Source: QVMM01 sp047030855
GTDB taxonomy: Bacteria; Bacteroidota; Bacteroidia; Bacteroidales; Dysgonomonadaceae
Direction: 5' to 3'
DNA: 64,000 nt
Assembly: GCA_047030855.1 (NCBI GenBank)
Contig: JBKYIJ010000008.1
Coordinates: 1-64,000, forward strand
Made by a program: the position numbers and the translations under genes. Shown here in pieces: positions 28,868 through 38,267 of this stretch (position 1 is its first letter; every line of letters starts with the position of its first letter). The notes under the pieces are model-generated. The model did not search any database. It was not told where the DNA came from and saw only the letters and a list, made by a program, of their open reading frames with translations.

Positions 28868-30517
28868 ATGAATGAAAGATTTCTTGAAATAATAGAGAAA
28901 AGTATAAAAAAGAATTGGGAAAATCCCGCGCTAACCGATTACGGGGGCGAGACTTATCTGTATAAAGACTTTGCAAAAAAAATTGCGGAATTACATATTA
29001 TGTTCGACGCTCTCGGCATTCAAAAAGGAGATAAAGTAGCCTTATGCGGACGGAACATGGCAAATTGGGCAGTGACTTTATTCGGCACATTAACGTATGG
29101 TGCGGTAGCCGTTACTATCTTACACGAATTCAATCCCGAAAATATATATAACATCATAAACCATTCGGAAGCGAAGGTTTTCTTTACAGGCAAATACGTA
29201 TGGGAAAAACTTTCTACGGAAGAAATTCCCAATGTCAGCACTATAATAGAAATGGACGATTTTTCGGTAATTAAATCTTCATCCAAAGAACTTATCGAAG
29301 TTGCACATGATATTGATCTGAATTTCAAAGAAAAATATCCCGATGGATTCACTAAAGAAGATTTGAAATTCTACATAGAAGAAGCCGAAGAACTTGCGAT
29401 ACTGAACTATACTTCAGGAACGACAAGCAAACCGAAAGGAGTGATGATACCCTATCGCAGCCTGTGGTCCAACACCCGATTTGCCATAGATAAAATCCCG
29501 TTCGTGAAAACAGGATCGGGAATAGTATGTATGCTCCCGATGGCGCATATGTACGGATTGGCATTTGAAGTATTGCTTTCTATATCAAAGGGTTGCCATA
29601 TACATTTTCTGACACGCGTACCGTCCCCGCAGGTTATAACAGAAGCCTTTTCGCGGGTTCGTCCGCCGCTTATACTTGCCGTGCCGCTTATAATAGAAAA
29701 AATAATCCGAAACAACGTTTTTCCCAAACTGGAAAAACAGCCGGTAAAACTTCTACTGAAAATACCGTTCATAAATAAAATAATCTACAAAAAAATACTG
29801 AGCAGCCTGTTAAATATTTTTGGAGGAAACCTTGAAGAAGTAGTTATCGGCGGCGCTGCCCTTAACAAAGAAGTCGGCGACTTCCTTACAAAAATAAAAT
29901 TCCCTTACACGGTAGGATACGGGCTGACCGAATGCGGACCGTTGATCAGTTATGAGTATTGGGAGACATACAAACCCATGTCGTGCGGCAGGATGGTGGA
30001 CCGGATGGAAATTATCATCGAATCGGCCGACACTGAAAACATTGCAGGGGAGATCATTGTAAAAGGCACGAACGTGATGCTCGGATATTTCAAAAATGAA
30101 GAGGAAACAAAAAAAGTATTGTCAAAAGACGGCTGGCTCAAAACAGGCGATCTCGGAACGATGGACAAAGACGGGTTTATTTTTATTAAAGGACGCAACA
30201 AGAGCATGATTTTAGGACCTTCGGGGCAAAATATCTACCCGGAAGACATAGAAGATTTAATCAACAGTTATTCTTACATTGCAGAATCGTTAGTTGTGGA
30301 AAGGGATCGGAAACTCGTGGCACTTATTACGCCCGATTATGATCAGATAAAGTCAGCGGGCATAAAAGAAAACAAGATCGAGGCTATTTTAGAGCAACAG
30401 ATAAAAAGCATAAACAAACGATTGCCTTCTTACAGCCAGATATCGGACATTAAAATTCAAACCGAAGGTTTTGAAAAAACGCCAAAGCAAAGTATAAGAA
30501 GGTTTTTATATCAATAA
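28868..30517 (+). CDS. AMP-dependent synthetase/ligase (long-chain acyl-CoA synthetase type)
   Basis: 549 residues. The ANL superfamily P-loop is YTSGTTSKPKGVM (about 181), followed by TVGYGLTECGPLIS (A5) and WLKTGDLGTMDKDGFIFIKGRNKSMI (A7-A8), NIYPEDIED and the C-terminal Lys region (TPKQSIRRF). Activates a carboxylic acid as adenylate and transfers it to CoA. The length and motifs match bacterial long-chain fatty-acid ligases. Seven bp downstream lies a LuxR-type regulator, so the two are probably co-transcribed. A TAAGTTTG element is at 28828-28835. Substrate not read from sequence. Confidence 0.9.
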   Translation: MNERFLEIIEKSIKKNWENPALTDYGGETYLYKDFAKKIAELHIMFDALGIQKGDKVALCGRNMANWAVTLFGTLTYGAVAVTILHEFNPENIYNIINHSEAKVFFTGKYVWEKLSTEEIPNVSTIIEMDDFSVIKSSSKELIEVAHDIDLNFKEKYPDGFTKEDLKFYIEEAEELAILNYTSGTTSKPKGVMIPYRSLWSNTRFAIDKIPFVKTGSGIVCMLPMAHMYGLAFEVLLSISKGCHIHFLTRVPSPQVITEAFSRVRPPLILAVPLIIEKIIRNNVFPKLEKQPVKLLLKIPFINKIIYKKILSSLLNIFGGNLEEVVIGGAALNKEVGDFLTKIKFPYTVGYGLTECGPLISYEYWETYKPMSCGRMVDRMEIIIESADTENIAGEIIVKGTNVMLGYFKNEEETKKVLSKDGWLKTGDLGTMDKDGFIFIKGRNKSMILGPSGQNIYPEDIEDLINSYSYIAESLVVERDRKLVALITPDYDQIKSAGIKENKIEAILEQQIKSINKRLPSYSQISDIKIQTEGFEKTPKQSIRRFLYQ

Positions 30518-30524
30518 TGAAAAT

Positions 30525-31403
30525 ATGAATTTTGTAAAATCTTCAACGCAATTATCCGCATTAATCAGTGAACACAATTCGTTGGTTCCTGTTATCAACA
30601 GATTCGGAATAAAACTCGGATTAGGGGATAAAAGCATAATTGATATTTGTGATGAGGATCAGATAAATGAAGATTTTTTTCTTACGATCCTCAACACCTA
30701 TCTTAACGAAGACTTTTTCCCTGAAAAGAAACTGCAAAGTTTTGAGGTATCGCTTGTCATAGACTATTTACAGAAAACCGACACATTTTACGTTAACGGT
30801 TCGTTGCCGAATATAGAAAAGCACCTGCATGCTTTTATTGCGATGAGCGACCCTAACAACACTCAACTTAAACTTATCCGCAATCTGTTTTATGAGTTTA
30901 AAGATGCTTTTCTGCAACGTACCGAAAAAGGATTGTTGGAAGAAGATACTTCATTTGCACTTCTGTTAGATATTAAAAACATTCTGATTAAACATATTTC
31001 AGGCAATTTCAACGAAAACCTTTGCTATGCCGTATTGTTTTCCGTAGACAGTTTCCTCGAAGATCTGAGCAAACACAACAGAATCAGAGAAAAGATACTG
31101 AAACCCATGATCGAAGAACTGGCTGAAACGGGGATCGAAAATTGGCAGGAAATGTTAATCGTCGATAAAGCCGCAGTACAAAACGGAGACAAACACATCT
31201 CTCAACGAGAATTGGACGTATTGAAACTGATAGCATTGGGACTCTTAAACAAAGAGATTGCCGATAAACTGAACATCAGCCTCAACACCGTATTGTCCCA
31301 CCGAAAAAACATAACCTCAAAATTGGGTATCAAAACAGTATCGGGGCTCACTTTTTACTGCCTGAGCCACGGTTACATCTCGCCCGACTCTATCGAATTA
31401 TAA
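30525..31403 (+). CDS. LuxR-type regulator with degenerate hemerythrin-like sensor
   Basis: 292 residues. The C-terminal 65 residues are a GerE/LuxR helix-turn-helix (SQRELDVLKLIALGLLNKEIADKL, about 226-250, then NISLNTVLSHRKNITSKL). The N-terminal 55 residues (LISEHNSLVPVINRFGIKLGLGDKSI) resemble the short ScdA/RIC N-terminal domain, and the middle region follows the helical hemerythrin-like domain of RIC/YtfE iron proteins. However most expected His/Glu iron ligands appear replaced: the His pair at the start of helix 1 reads KTDTF and the E-H-x-x-x-E of the last helix reads R-T-E-K. It may sense redox or nitric oxide in another way, or have lost the metal. Co-transcribed with the acyl-CoA synthetase. 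Confidence 0.82.
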   Translation: MNFVKSSTQLSALISEHNSLVPVINRFGIKLGLGDKSIIDICDEDQINEDFFLTILNTYLNEDFFPEKKLQSFEVSLVIDYLQKTDTFYVNGSLPNIEKHLHAFIAMSDPNNTQLKLIRNLFYEFKDAFLQRTEKGLLEEDTSFALLLDIKNILIKHISGNFNENLCYAVLFSVDSFLEDLSKHNRIREKILKPMIEELAETGIENWQEMLIVDKAAVQNGDKHISQRELDVLKLIALGLLNKEIADKLNISLNTVLSHRKNITSKLGIKTVSGLTFYCLSHGYISPDSIEL

Positions 31404-31451
31404 TAAATGCAAATTTAAACAGTAATGGTTAATGTATAAGGAATAAACGCC

Positions 31452-31482
31452 TTGTATGTTAGGGGAAAATTTTGTATATTTG
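31452..31482 (+). promoter_or_regulatory. gyrB promoter
   Basis: TTG at 31452-31454, 20 nt spacer, TATATTTG at 31475-31482, 52 bp before the gyrB ATG; matches the Bacteroidota consensus. Confidence 0.65.
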
Positions 31483-31534
31483 TTAGCTTTTTCAAAGCAA
31501 TTTCTATTTTGATTATTAATAAATAATATAATAT

Positions 31535-33493
31535 ATGACTGATAAAGAAAAAAATGTAGCAAGCGGTTCTTATTCTGCGGAGAATATACAGGTGCTGGAG
31601 GGGCTGGAAGCAGTCAGAAAACGCCCTGCGATGTACATCGGAGATATCGGGGAAAAAGGTTTGCATCATTTGGTTTATGAAGTTGTTGACAACTCGATAG
31701 ACGAGGCTCTTGCAGGATACTGTAACGATATCCGCGTTACCATAAATGAAGATAATTCGATAACCGTTGAAGATAACGGACGAGGAATCCCTGTCGATTT
31801 CCACGAAAAAGAACAAAAATCAGCATTGGAAGTTGTGCTGACCGTACTGCACGCAGGAGGTAAATTTGATAAGGGAACATATAAAGTTTCGGGAGGACTT
31901 CACGGTGTGGGAGTTTCTTGTGTTAACGCTTTATCCATATATCTTCGGGCGGAAGTCCGCCGTCAGGGGAAATTGTATATGCAGGAATATTCCTGCGGTA
32001 AGCCGCTCCACGATGTTGAAGTTCTCGGAGAAGCGGATTACACGGGAACAACCATAATGTTCAGACCCGATGACAGTATTTTCATAACTACCGAGTATAA
32101 ATACGATACTCTGGCATCGCGTTTGCGTGAACTTGCGTTTTTGAACGCAGGCGTTAAACTCTCTCTGACAGATAAAAGAAGGGTAAAAGAAGACGGAACT
32201 TACAAGACAGAAGTATTTTATTCGGAAAAAGGGCTTGAAGAATTTGTTCGCTACATAGACCAGTCTAAGGAAGCTTTGATCAGTGACGTTATACACATTG
32301 TTACTGAAAAACAAGGCGTTCCCGTTGAAGTGGCAATGACATACAATACGTCTTATAATGAAAATGTATACTCGTATGTAAACAATATTCATACGATAGA
32401 AGGAGGTACGCACCTCACAGGTTTCAGACGAGGATTGTCCAGAACGTTGAAAAAATACGCCGAAGATTCTAAAATGCTTGAGAAAGTTAAAATCGAAATC
32501 AGCGGCGACGACTTTCGCGAAGGGCTTACGGCTGTTATCTCTATTAAGGTGGCAGAGCCGCAATTCGAAGGACAAACCAAGACGAAATTGGGAAACAATG
32601 AAGTTATAGGAGCTGTCGATCAGGCTGTGGGCGAAGCCCTCGGTTATTATCTCGAAGAGCATCCGAAAGAAGCCAGAATAATTGTAGAGAAAGTCATTCT
32701 GGCTGCTACTGCACGTTATGCCGCTCGAAAAGCGCGAGAAATGGTACAGCGTAAGTCTCCGTTATCGGGAGGAGGATTACCCGGAAAACTGGCGGACTGC
32801 TCAAGCAAAGATCCTTTAGAATGTGAAATTTTCTTAGTCGAAGGGGATTCCGCGGGCGGAACGGCAAAACAAGGACGTGACCGAGGTTTTCAGGCGATAT
32901 TGCCTTTGCGCGGAAAAATTCTGAACGTAGAAAAAGCCATGCAGCACAAAGTGCTCGAAAGTGAAGAAATAAAGAATATATACACTGCTCTCGGAGTAAC
33001 GATAGGTACGGAAGAAGATACGAAAGAACTGAACATCCAGAAGCTACGTTATCATAAAATAGTGATCATGACCGATGCCGATGTGGATGGAAGCCATATT
33101 GCAACACTGATTCTGACATTCTTCTTCAGGCATATGCGCCCTCTTATCGAGAAAGGTTATGTTTATATCGCCACTCCGCCGCTTTATCTTTGCAAAAAAG
33201 GTAAAATTGAAGAGTATTGCTGGGATGACAAACAACGCCAAACTTTCATTGATAAATACGGTGACGGTAATGAGAACGCAATACATACCCAGCGATATAA
33301 AGGTTTGGGAGAAATGAATGCCTCTCAGCTTTGGGATACGACAATGAACCCCGAACACCGTACGTTGCGACAAGTGACGATCGACAATGCCGCGGAAGCC
33401 GATCATATATTCTCAATGCTTATGGGTGAAGATGTAGCTCCGCGTCGTGAGTTTATCGAAGAAAACGCTACTTATGCAAATATTGATGCTTAA
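31535..33493 (+). CDS. gyrB: DNA gyrase subunit B
   Basis: 652 residues. GHKL ATPase motifs EVVDNSIDEALAG (about 50) and DNGRGIPVD (about 80), then GGLHGVGVSCVNAL; the TOPRIM has LVEGDSAGGTAKQGRD (about 433) and MTDADVDGSHIATL (about 511); the GyrB C-terminal domain ends in RYKGLGEMNASQLWDTTM. The EGDSAGG signature and PLRGKILNVEKA separate GyrB from ParE poorly, but the QGRDRGFQAILPLRGK context and length favour GyrB. Introduces negative supercoils with GyrA, which is not in this window. Followed by a bidirectional terminator. Own promoter. Confidence 0.95.
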   Translation: MTDKEKNVASGSYSAENIQVLEGLEAVRKRPAMYIGDIGEKGLHHLVYEVVDNSIDEALAGYCNDIRVTINEDNSITVEDNGRGIPVDFHEKEQKSALEVVLTVLHAGGKFDKGTYKVSGGLHGVGVSCVNALSIYLRAEVRRQGKLYMQEYSCGKPLHDVEVLGEADYTGTTIMFRPDDSIFITTEYKYDTLASRLRELAFLNAGVKLSLTDKRRVKEDGTYKTEVFYSEKGLEEFVRYIDQSKEALISDVIHIVTEKQGVPVEVAMTYNTSYNENVYSYVNNIHTIEGGTHLTGFRRGLSRTLKKYAEDSKMLEKVKIEISGDDFREGLTAVISIKVAEPQFEGQTKTKLGNNEVIGAVDQAVGEALGYYLEEHPKEARIIVEKVILAATARYAARKAREMVQRKSPLSGGGLPGKLADCSSKDPLECEIFLVEGDSAGGTAKQGRDRGFQAILPLRGKILNVEKAMQHKVLESEEIKNIYTALGVTIGTEEDTKELNIQKLRYHKIVIMTDADVDGSHIATLILTFFFRHMRPLIEKGYVYIATPPLYLCKKGKIEEYCWDDKQRQTFIDKYGDGNENAIHTQRYKGLGEMNASQLWDTTMNPEHRTLRQVTIDNAAEADHIFSMLMGEDVAPRREFIEENATYANIDA

Positions 33494-33512
33494 AAAGCAA
33501 TCCTCTATAAAG

Positions 33513-33545
33513 AAAAAGCTTACTCAAATGAGTAAGCTTTTTTTT
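33513..33545. terminator. Bidirectional terminator between gyrB and SDR
   Basis: AAAAAGCTTACTC and GAGTAAGCTTTTT form a 13-bp stem with an AAAT loop and T-tract. It serves gyrB from the left and the convergent SDR gene from the right. Confidence 0.9.
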
Positions 33546-33560
33546 ATTAGTAAATATATA

Positions 33561-34325
33561 TCAGATAGCAGTCCAGCCGCCATCCACATAAATTGTTTGT
33601 CCTGTGATATAGCTCGATTCATTTGCTGCAAGGAATACTAAGGCAGTATCCAATTCTTCGGGACGACCTTCACGTTCGAGGCAAGTCATAGTTTTCACAA
33701 AATTGACAAAAGGTTCGGTATTGAAAAAATCGCCTGTCATTTCCGACTCGAAAAAACCGGGACCTATATTGTTTACCGTTATATTATATTTCGCCCATTC
33801 GGCGGCAAGTCCCCGCGCAAAGTTAACAACCGCACCTTTAGAAGTATGATATCCGATAGTAGGACTGAATTTATTGCCTACCAAACCGTACATGGAAGCT
33901 ATGTTGATAATACGTCCGTACTTGTTCTTTATCATGTTCTTCCCTGCCTCGCGGGCAAAATAAAACACACCGTTAACATCGACATCCAGAACCTTGCGGA
34001 AATCTTCTCCTGTCATATCTTCCATATTCTTGCCTATCGCAATACCTGCATTGTTAACAAGAATATCAATCTTTCCGAAATGAGAAACAATCTGGGAAAC
34101 TGTCGAAATTACTTCCGATTCTACTGTTGCATCACACTTTACGGGCAAGCATCGCACGCCTAACTTTTCTATGTCTTTTGCTTTATCCAGCAACCGGTCA
34201 TACCTTCTGGCTATAATAGCTACATCAGCTCCTTGCCTTGCCAAAACCTCCGCAAATCTTGCTCCTAATCCTGAAGAAGCTCCGGTTACCAAAGCCACTC
34301 TTCCTTTCAAATCAAATAATGCCAT
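33561..34325 (-). CDS. SDR oxidoreductase, gluconate 5-dehydrogenase-like
   Basis: 254 residues, classical SDR. TGASSGLGARFAE (about 14-26) binds the cofactor, NNAGIAIG marks the fold, and the catalytic Ser-Tyr-Lys are in NIASMYG and YHTSKGAV. A C-terminal SSYITGQTIYVDGGW is typical. The closest described relatives are gluconate 5-dehydrogenases and 2-deoxy-D-gluconate 3-dehydrogenases, but the family is too promiscuous to name the substrate. Gap of 28 bp from the NlpC gene upstream, so probably in one transcript. Confidence 0.87.
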   Translation of the reverse strand: MALFDLKGRVALVTGASSGLGARFAEVLARQGADVAIIARRYDRLLDKAKDIEKLGVRCLPVKCDATVESEVISTVSQIVSHFGKIDILVNNAGIAIGKNMEDMTGEDFRKVLDVDVNGVFYFAREAGKNMIKNKYGRIINIASMYGLVGNKFSPTIGYHTSKGAVVNFARGLAAEWAKYNITVNNIGPGFFESEMTGDFFNTEPFVNFVKTMTCLEREGRPEELDTALVFLAANESSYITGQTIYVDGGWTAI

Positions 34326-34353
34326 TTTTCTAATCTATTAAATTATTCTTTTA

Positions 34354-34902
34354 TTAATCCGGAATTCTTCCTCCTTTTTTCCATGTACGGTCATAATAGT
34401 CTTCTTTAAGGCTACTGATAATGACCCCGCGAGATGTGGAAGCATGAACAAAACAGTTATCTTTCAGGTATATCCCGACATGATTAATTTTTTTACTTTT
34501 TTTCGAAGTAGCAAAAAAAACCAGATCTCCTGCTTTCAGATTTTTCTTCGATATCTTTTTTACGTCTTTCTCTAAATCCCGGGTAGAACGGGACACATTC
34601 TTATTATATACATTCTTATAAATACGATGAACAAGCCCTGAACAATCAATGCCCCGCCTGCTGAGTCCGCCGTACCTGTAAGGCACGCCGAGCCAGACAG
34701 ATGCTTCGGCATATAAAGGAATGTTCTCATCATTATTATCGACAGGAAATCCCATTTGTTGTGACAATTGTCTTACTTCCGCAGGATTATATACAACCGA
34801 TTTGCCGCTGTGGCAAGATGAAAATAAAAATATTGAAGAAAATAAGAGGAGGGAATATAAAAGGTGTTTTTTCGGATATTTAAGAGTAGCTATATATTTC
34901 AT
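34354..34902 (-). CDS. NlpC/P60 (C40) peptidoglycan endopeptidase lipoprotein
   Basis: 182 residues. Signal with lipobox FLFSSC (Cys about 30). The C40 catalytic triad is Cys in GIDCSGLVHRIY (about 85), His in INHVGIYL (about 140) and a further polar residue in CFVHAST. Expected to cleave murein peptide stems (gamma-D-Glu-diaminopimelate) in the periplasm. Short single-domain form, without the SH3 modules of longer members. Divergent from the DUF4251 gene; a TATTTTTG element occurs at 34925-34932 on the minus strand. Confidence 0.88.
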   Translation of the reverse strand: MKYIATLKYPKKHLLYSLLLFSSIFLFSSCHSGKSVVYNPAEVRQLSQQMGFPVDNNDENIPLYAEASVWLGVPYRYGGLSRRGIDCSGLVHRIYKNVYNKNVSRSTRDLEKDVKKISKKNLKAGDLVFFATSKKSKKINHVGIYLKDNCFVHASTSRGVIISSLKEDYYDRTWKKGGRIPD

Positions 34903-35070
34903 ATAGTCAGTATTATAATTAATCCAAAAATAAGAAAGATCGTATAATAAACCATATCAGTTTTGCGATGTTATTTCAGCAAAATGTTAATAATAACAAA
35001 ATTGCTTTTTCGTGAAAAACGAATATAATTTCGCAGTGTTCTATTCAATAGAAATTAAAACAGATAATGT

Positions 35071-35589
35071 ATGAAAAAGATTGTATTATTAATCAGTATT
35101 AGCTTTGCCCTTTTTGCGATAAGCTGTTCTTCTGCTAAACTTACGCCTGCTCAAAAATTGGAAAAGAAGCAACAGAAAATAGCTGAAAACGTAGAAAAAA
35201 TAGAATTGCCCGATTTCTCTTTTTTCCCCGATGAAGTCACGCCCGAATTTGGCGTATCGCATGCTCTTATGGAATGCGTAACCTGTTCTTTGAGCGTAAC
35301 GAAAAACAGGGTGGAGGTCAATTTACCGTATCTGGGACATTTTTATATTCAGCCAACCGACTGGAGAAACGATATTCCGATAAAGTTTGTGACAAACAAG
35401 TTTATATACACCGTTAATTACAATGAGAAAGATGACGACTTCAATATCGAAATAATACCACAGGATGCCGGTTCTATTATGAATGACGGAATAGTTTTCA
35501 GAATGACGTTAAAAAAAGACGGCAGAGGCACTCTTTCCGTCAAATCGAACGGAAGGGATGAAATTTCTTACGAAGGGGATTTCAGATAA
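35071..35589 (+). CDS. DUF4251 lipoprotein
   Basis: 172 residues: signal MKKIVLLISISFALFAISC with the lipid Cys at about 19, a Lys/Glu-rich linker, and a DUF4251 domain (about 60-172) with VEVNLPYLGHFYIQP and IFRMTLKKDGRGTLSV. This family is widespread in Bacteroidales and forms a small beta-rich periplasmic domain; function unknown. Monocistronic, with a terminator directly downstream. Confidence 0.85.
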   Translation: MKKIVLLISISFALFAISCSSAKLTPAQKLEKKQQKIAENVEKIELPDFSFFPDEVTPEFGVSHALMECVTCSLSVTKNRVEVNLPYLGHFYIQPTDWRNDIPIKFVTNKFIYTVNYNEKDDDFNIEIIPQDAGSIMNDGIVFRMTLKKDGRGTLSVKSNGRDEISYEGDFR

Positions 35590-35606
35590 GACAAAAACCT
35601 AAATAA

Positions 35607-35639
35607 TAAAAAGAGTCTCTGATCAGGGACTCTTTTTTT
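35607..35639 (+). terminator. Terminator after DUF4251 gene
   Basis: AAAAAGAGTC / GACTCTTTTT with an internal CTGATCAG self-complementary part, then a T-tract. Confidence 0.85.
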
Positions 35640-35721
35640 ATAAATTGAATTTAACGGTATGTTAGTTATTCTTTGTAAATTTGAAGCAATTAAATAAACA
35701 CCTATTAATAATCTTGCTTTT

Positions 35722-37002
35722 ATGAAAAGAGACACTGCTATTTTTGACATCATCGAACGAGAACACCAGCGACAATTAAAAGGTATAGAACTGATTGCTT
35801 CAGAAAACTTCGTCAGCGAACAAGTGATGGAAGCAATGGGATCGTATCTGACTAATAAATACGCCGAAGGATATCCGGGCAAAAGATATTACGGAGGCTG
35901 CGAAATTGTCGATTTAAGTGAACAGTTAGCCATTGATAGGTTGAAAACTTTATTCGGAGCCGAGTGGGCAAACGTTCAACCCCATTCGGGAGCGCAAGCC
36001 AATGCCGCCGTATTTTTAGCATGCCTCAACGCAGGAGATAAATTTATGGGGCTTAATCTTTCACATGGCGGACATCTTTCTCACGGATCGCCTGTGAATT
36101 TTTCGGGTTTGATGTTCCACGCCATTGAATATAACGTGCAGGAAATTTCCGAACAAGTTGATTATGAACAGATGGAACTCATTGCCCGTCGAGAACGTCC
36201 GAAACTAATAATTGCAGGAGCATCGGCATATTCACGCGATTGGGATTATGCACGTATCCGCCAGTTAGCCGACGAAATCGGAGCAATATTTATGGTAGAC
36301 ATGGCTCATCCTGCGGGTTTGATTGCGGCAGGATTGTTAAAAAACCCGCTGCCTCATGCCCACATTGTTACGACAACCACCCATAAAACGCTTCGCGGTC
36401 CGCGTGGAGGTGCGATACTTATAGGTAAAGATTTTGAAAATCCATGGGGAAAGAAGACTCCTAAGGGAGAGGTTAAAATGATGTCGGCATTGCTGGACTC
36501 TGCCGTTTTCCCCGGTATTCAAGGCGGTCCCCTTGAACACATTATAGCAGCTAAAGCCGTATCTTTTGCGGAAGCATTAGACCCTTCGTACAAAGTATAT
36601 CAGGCACAGGTGAAAGTCAATGCTTCTGTCATGGCACAAGCTTTTATGGACAAAGGATACAAAGTAGTTTCAGGCGGGACGGACAATCATTGTATGCTGA
36701 TCGACCTGAGAACAAAATTCCCCGACTTGACAGGGAAAGTAGCTGAAAAAGCCCTTGTTGCGGCAGACATAACGACTAACAAAAATATGGTTCCTTTCGA
36801 CAGCCGCAGTCCGTTCTTAACATCAGGACTCCGCTTCGGAACACCGGCGATTACAACCCGGGGTGCCCGCGAACCATTAATGGGTGAAATCGTAGAAATG
36901 ATAGACACTGTACTATCTAATGTTGAAAACGAACAAACCATAAAAGCCGTACGCGAGAAAGTAAACAAAACAATGAAAGACTATCCGCTGTTCGCATGGT
37001 AA
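35722..37002 (+). CDS. glyA: Serine hydroxymethyltransferase
   Basis: 426 residues. PLP enzyme that interconverts serine and glycine with tetrahydrofolate. ELIASENFVS, NKYAEGYPGKRYYGGCE and the PLP-binding Lys motif TTTTHKTLRGPRGG (about 225-238) are intact. Length and ending are normal for the Bacteroidetes form. Preceded by a -7 like TAAATTTG (35676-35683) and followed by a terminator; monocistronic. Confidence 0.97.
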   Translation: MKRDTAIFDIIEREHQRQLKGIELIASENFVSEQVMEAMGSYLTNKYAEGYPGKRYYGGCEIVDLSEQLAIDRLKTLFGAEWANVQPHSGAQANAAVFLACLNAGDKFMGLNLSHGGHLSHGSPVNFSGLMFHAIEYNVQEISEQVDYEQMELIARRERPKLIIAGASAYSRDWDYARIRQLADEIGAIFMVDMAHPAGLIAAGLLKNPLPHAHIVTTTTHKTLRGPRGGAILIGKDFENPWGKKTPKGEVKMMSALLDSAVFPGIQGGPLEHIIAAKAVSFAEALDPSYKVYQAQVKVNASVMAQAFMDKGYKVVSGGTDNHCMLIDLRTKFPDLTGKVAEKALVAADITTNKNMVPFDSRSPFLTSGLRFGTPAITTRGAREPLMGEIVEMIDTVLSNVENEQTIKAVREKVNKTMKDYPLFAW

Positions 37003-37052
37003 TAACAATTTAGTAACAACTAAGAAGGGTTAAAAAAATTCTTCTATTTTAT

Positions 37053-37094
37053 ACTTTCCAAACTCTTTTTTCAGGCAGTTTGGAAAGTTTTTTT
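37053..37094 (+). terminator. Terminator after glyA
   Basis: ACTTTCCAAACT and AGTTTGGAAAGT form a 12-bp stem with a 13-nt loop, then seven T. Confidence 0.85.
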
Positions 37095-37266
37095 ATTACT
37101 ACGCCATCAGCCTGTCATATATAAGCATCAGTATGATAGACTTTAAAGGAAATAAATAGCTACGATATTTGAACAATTTAACGGCATTGGCGTTTATTAA
37201 TAAAAATTAAAATAGCTGGTGTCAGCAATAAATTAATGTAGAAGGAATAATAAATCAAATCAGGTT

Positions 37267-38151
37267 ATGAAAAAAATATTTTCGTTAGTAATTATCACAT
37301 TCTTGTTTATCAATATATCAGCACAAACTGAAGAAGAAGCTAAACCCGAACCAAAAGCGTGGGAACTGAAAGGAACGACAGGGCTGAATTTTTCTCAAAC
37401 ATCGCTCACAAACTGGTCGGCAGGGGGAGATAATTCTGTGGCAGGAAACGCATATCTGAACGGTTCGCTTATCCATAGAAGCGGTGACTGGCTTTGGGAA
37501 AATAACCTTGCATTGGAGTACGGATTAACTTACACGGGATCGGACGGAACTCAGAAGTCGGCGGATAAAATCGAATTCTCAACCCAACTGGGATATTCTA
37601 CCGATAAAAAATGGTATTATACCGTAATGGCAGATTTCAAATCTCAATTCTATAAAGGTTATAACTATCCGAATAAAGAGCACTATATTTCTAAATTCAT
37701 GGCGCCTGCTTACTCAAATATATCGGCAGGTATGGAATATCGCCCCAATGAATTTTATTCGATATATTTTTCACCCGTAGCGGGAAAACTTACATTTGTT
37801 CAGGACGATTACCTTTCCAATCAGGGTGCATTCGGTGTCGATCCGGGCGATAAATTTATGGCGGAATTTGGTACTTATCTGAAAGCAAAAGCCGAAAAAA
37901 CAATCATGGAGAATGTAAAGGTAATTACCAAAGCGGACTTCTTCACAGCTTATGACAGTTCATTCGGAAACATCGACGTAAACTGGGATTTACTGATCAG
38001 CATGAAGATAAATAAATACCTGAATGCAAGCATCAACACGTCATTAAAGTATGACGATGATGTCAATTATATTGATGACAAAGGACGAACCCGCGGTCCG
38101 AGAGTCCAGTTTAAAGAAATGATAGGCGTCGGTATCGGTTACAGCTTCTAA
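37267..38151 (+). CDS. DUF3078 outer-membrane beta-barrel protein
   Basis: 294 residues with a signal peptide (MKKIFSLVIITFLFINISAQ). WELKGTTGLNFSQTSLTNWSAGGDNS is the DUF3078 signature; alternating amphipathic strands and a terminal aromatic Phe (GVGIGYSF) point to an outer-membrane barrel. Function unknown; frequent single-copy gene in Bacteroidota. The roughly 260 bp upstream contains the glyA terminator and otherwise nothing recognisable. Confidence 0.85.
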   Translation: MKKIFSLVIITFLFINISAQTEEEAKPEPKAWELKGTTGLNFSQTSLTNWSAGGDNSVAGNAYLNGSLIHRSGDWLWENNLALEYGLTYTGSDGTQKSADKIEFSTQLGYSTDKKWYYTVMADFKSQFYKGYNYPNKEHYISKFMAPAYSNISAGMEYRPNEFYSIYFSPVAGKLTFVQDDYLSNQGAFGVDPGDKFMAEFGTYLKAKAEKTIMENVKVITKADFFTAYDSSFGNIDVNWDLLISMKINKYLNASINTSLKYDDDVNYIDDKGRTRGPRVQFKEMIGVGIGYSF

Positions 38152-38267
38152 TCAATTAGTTATCTTAAACTTTGTTTTTTTTATTATTTACTGCTTTAAA
38201 AAGTAAAATTCAATTTCCGTTTTTTTGAATTTATGAATTATATTTGAAAAATATATTTCTATGATTT

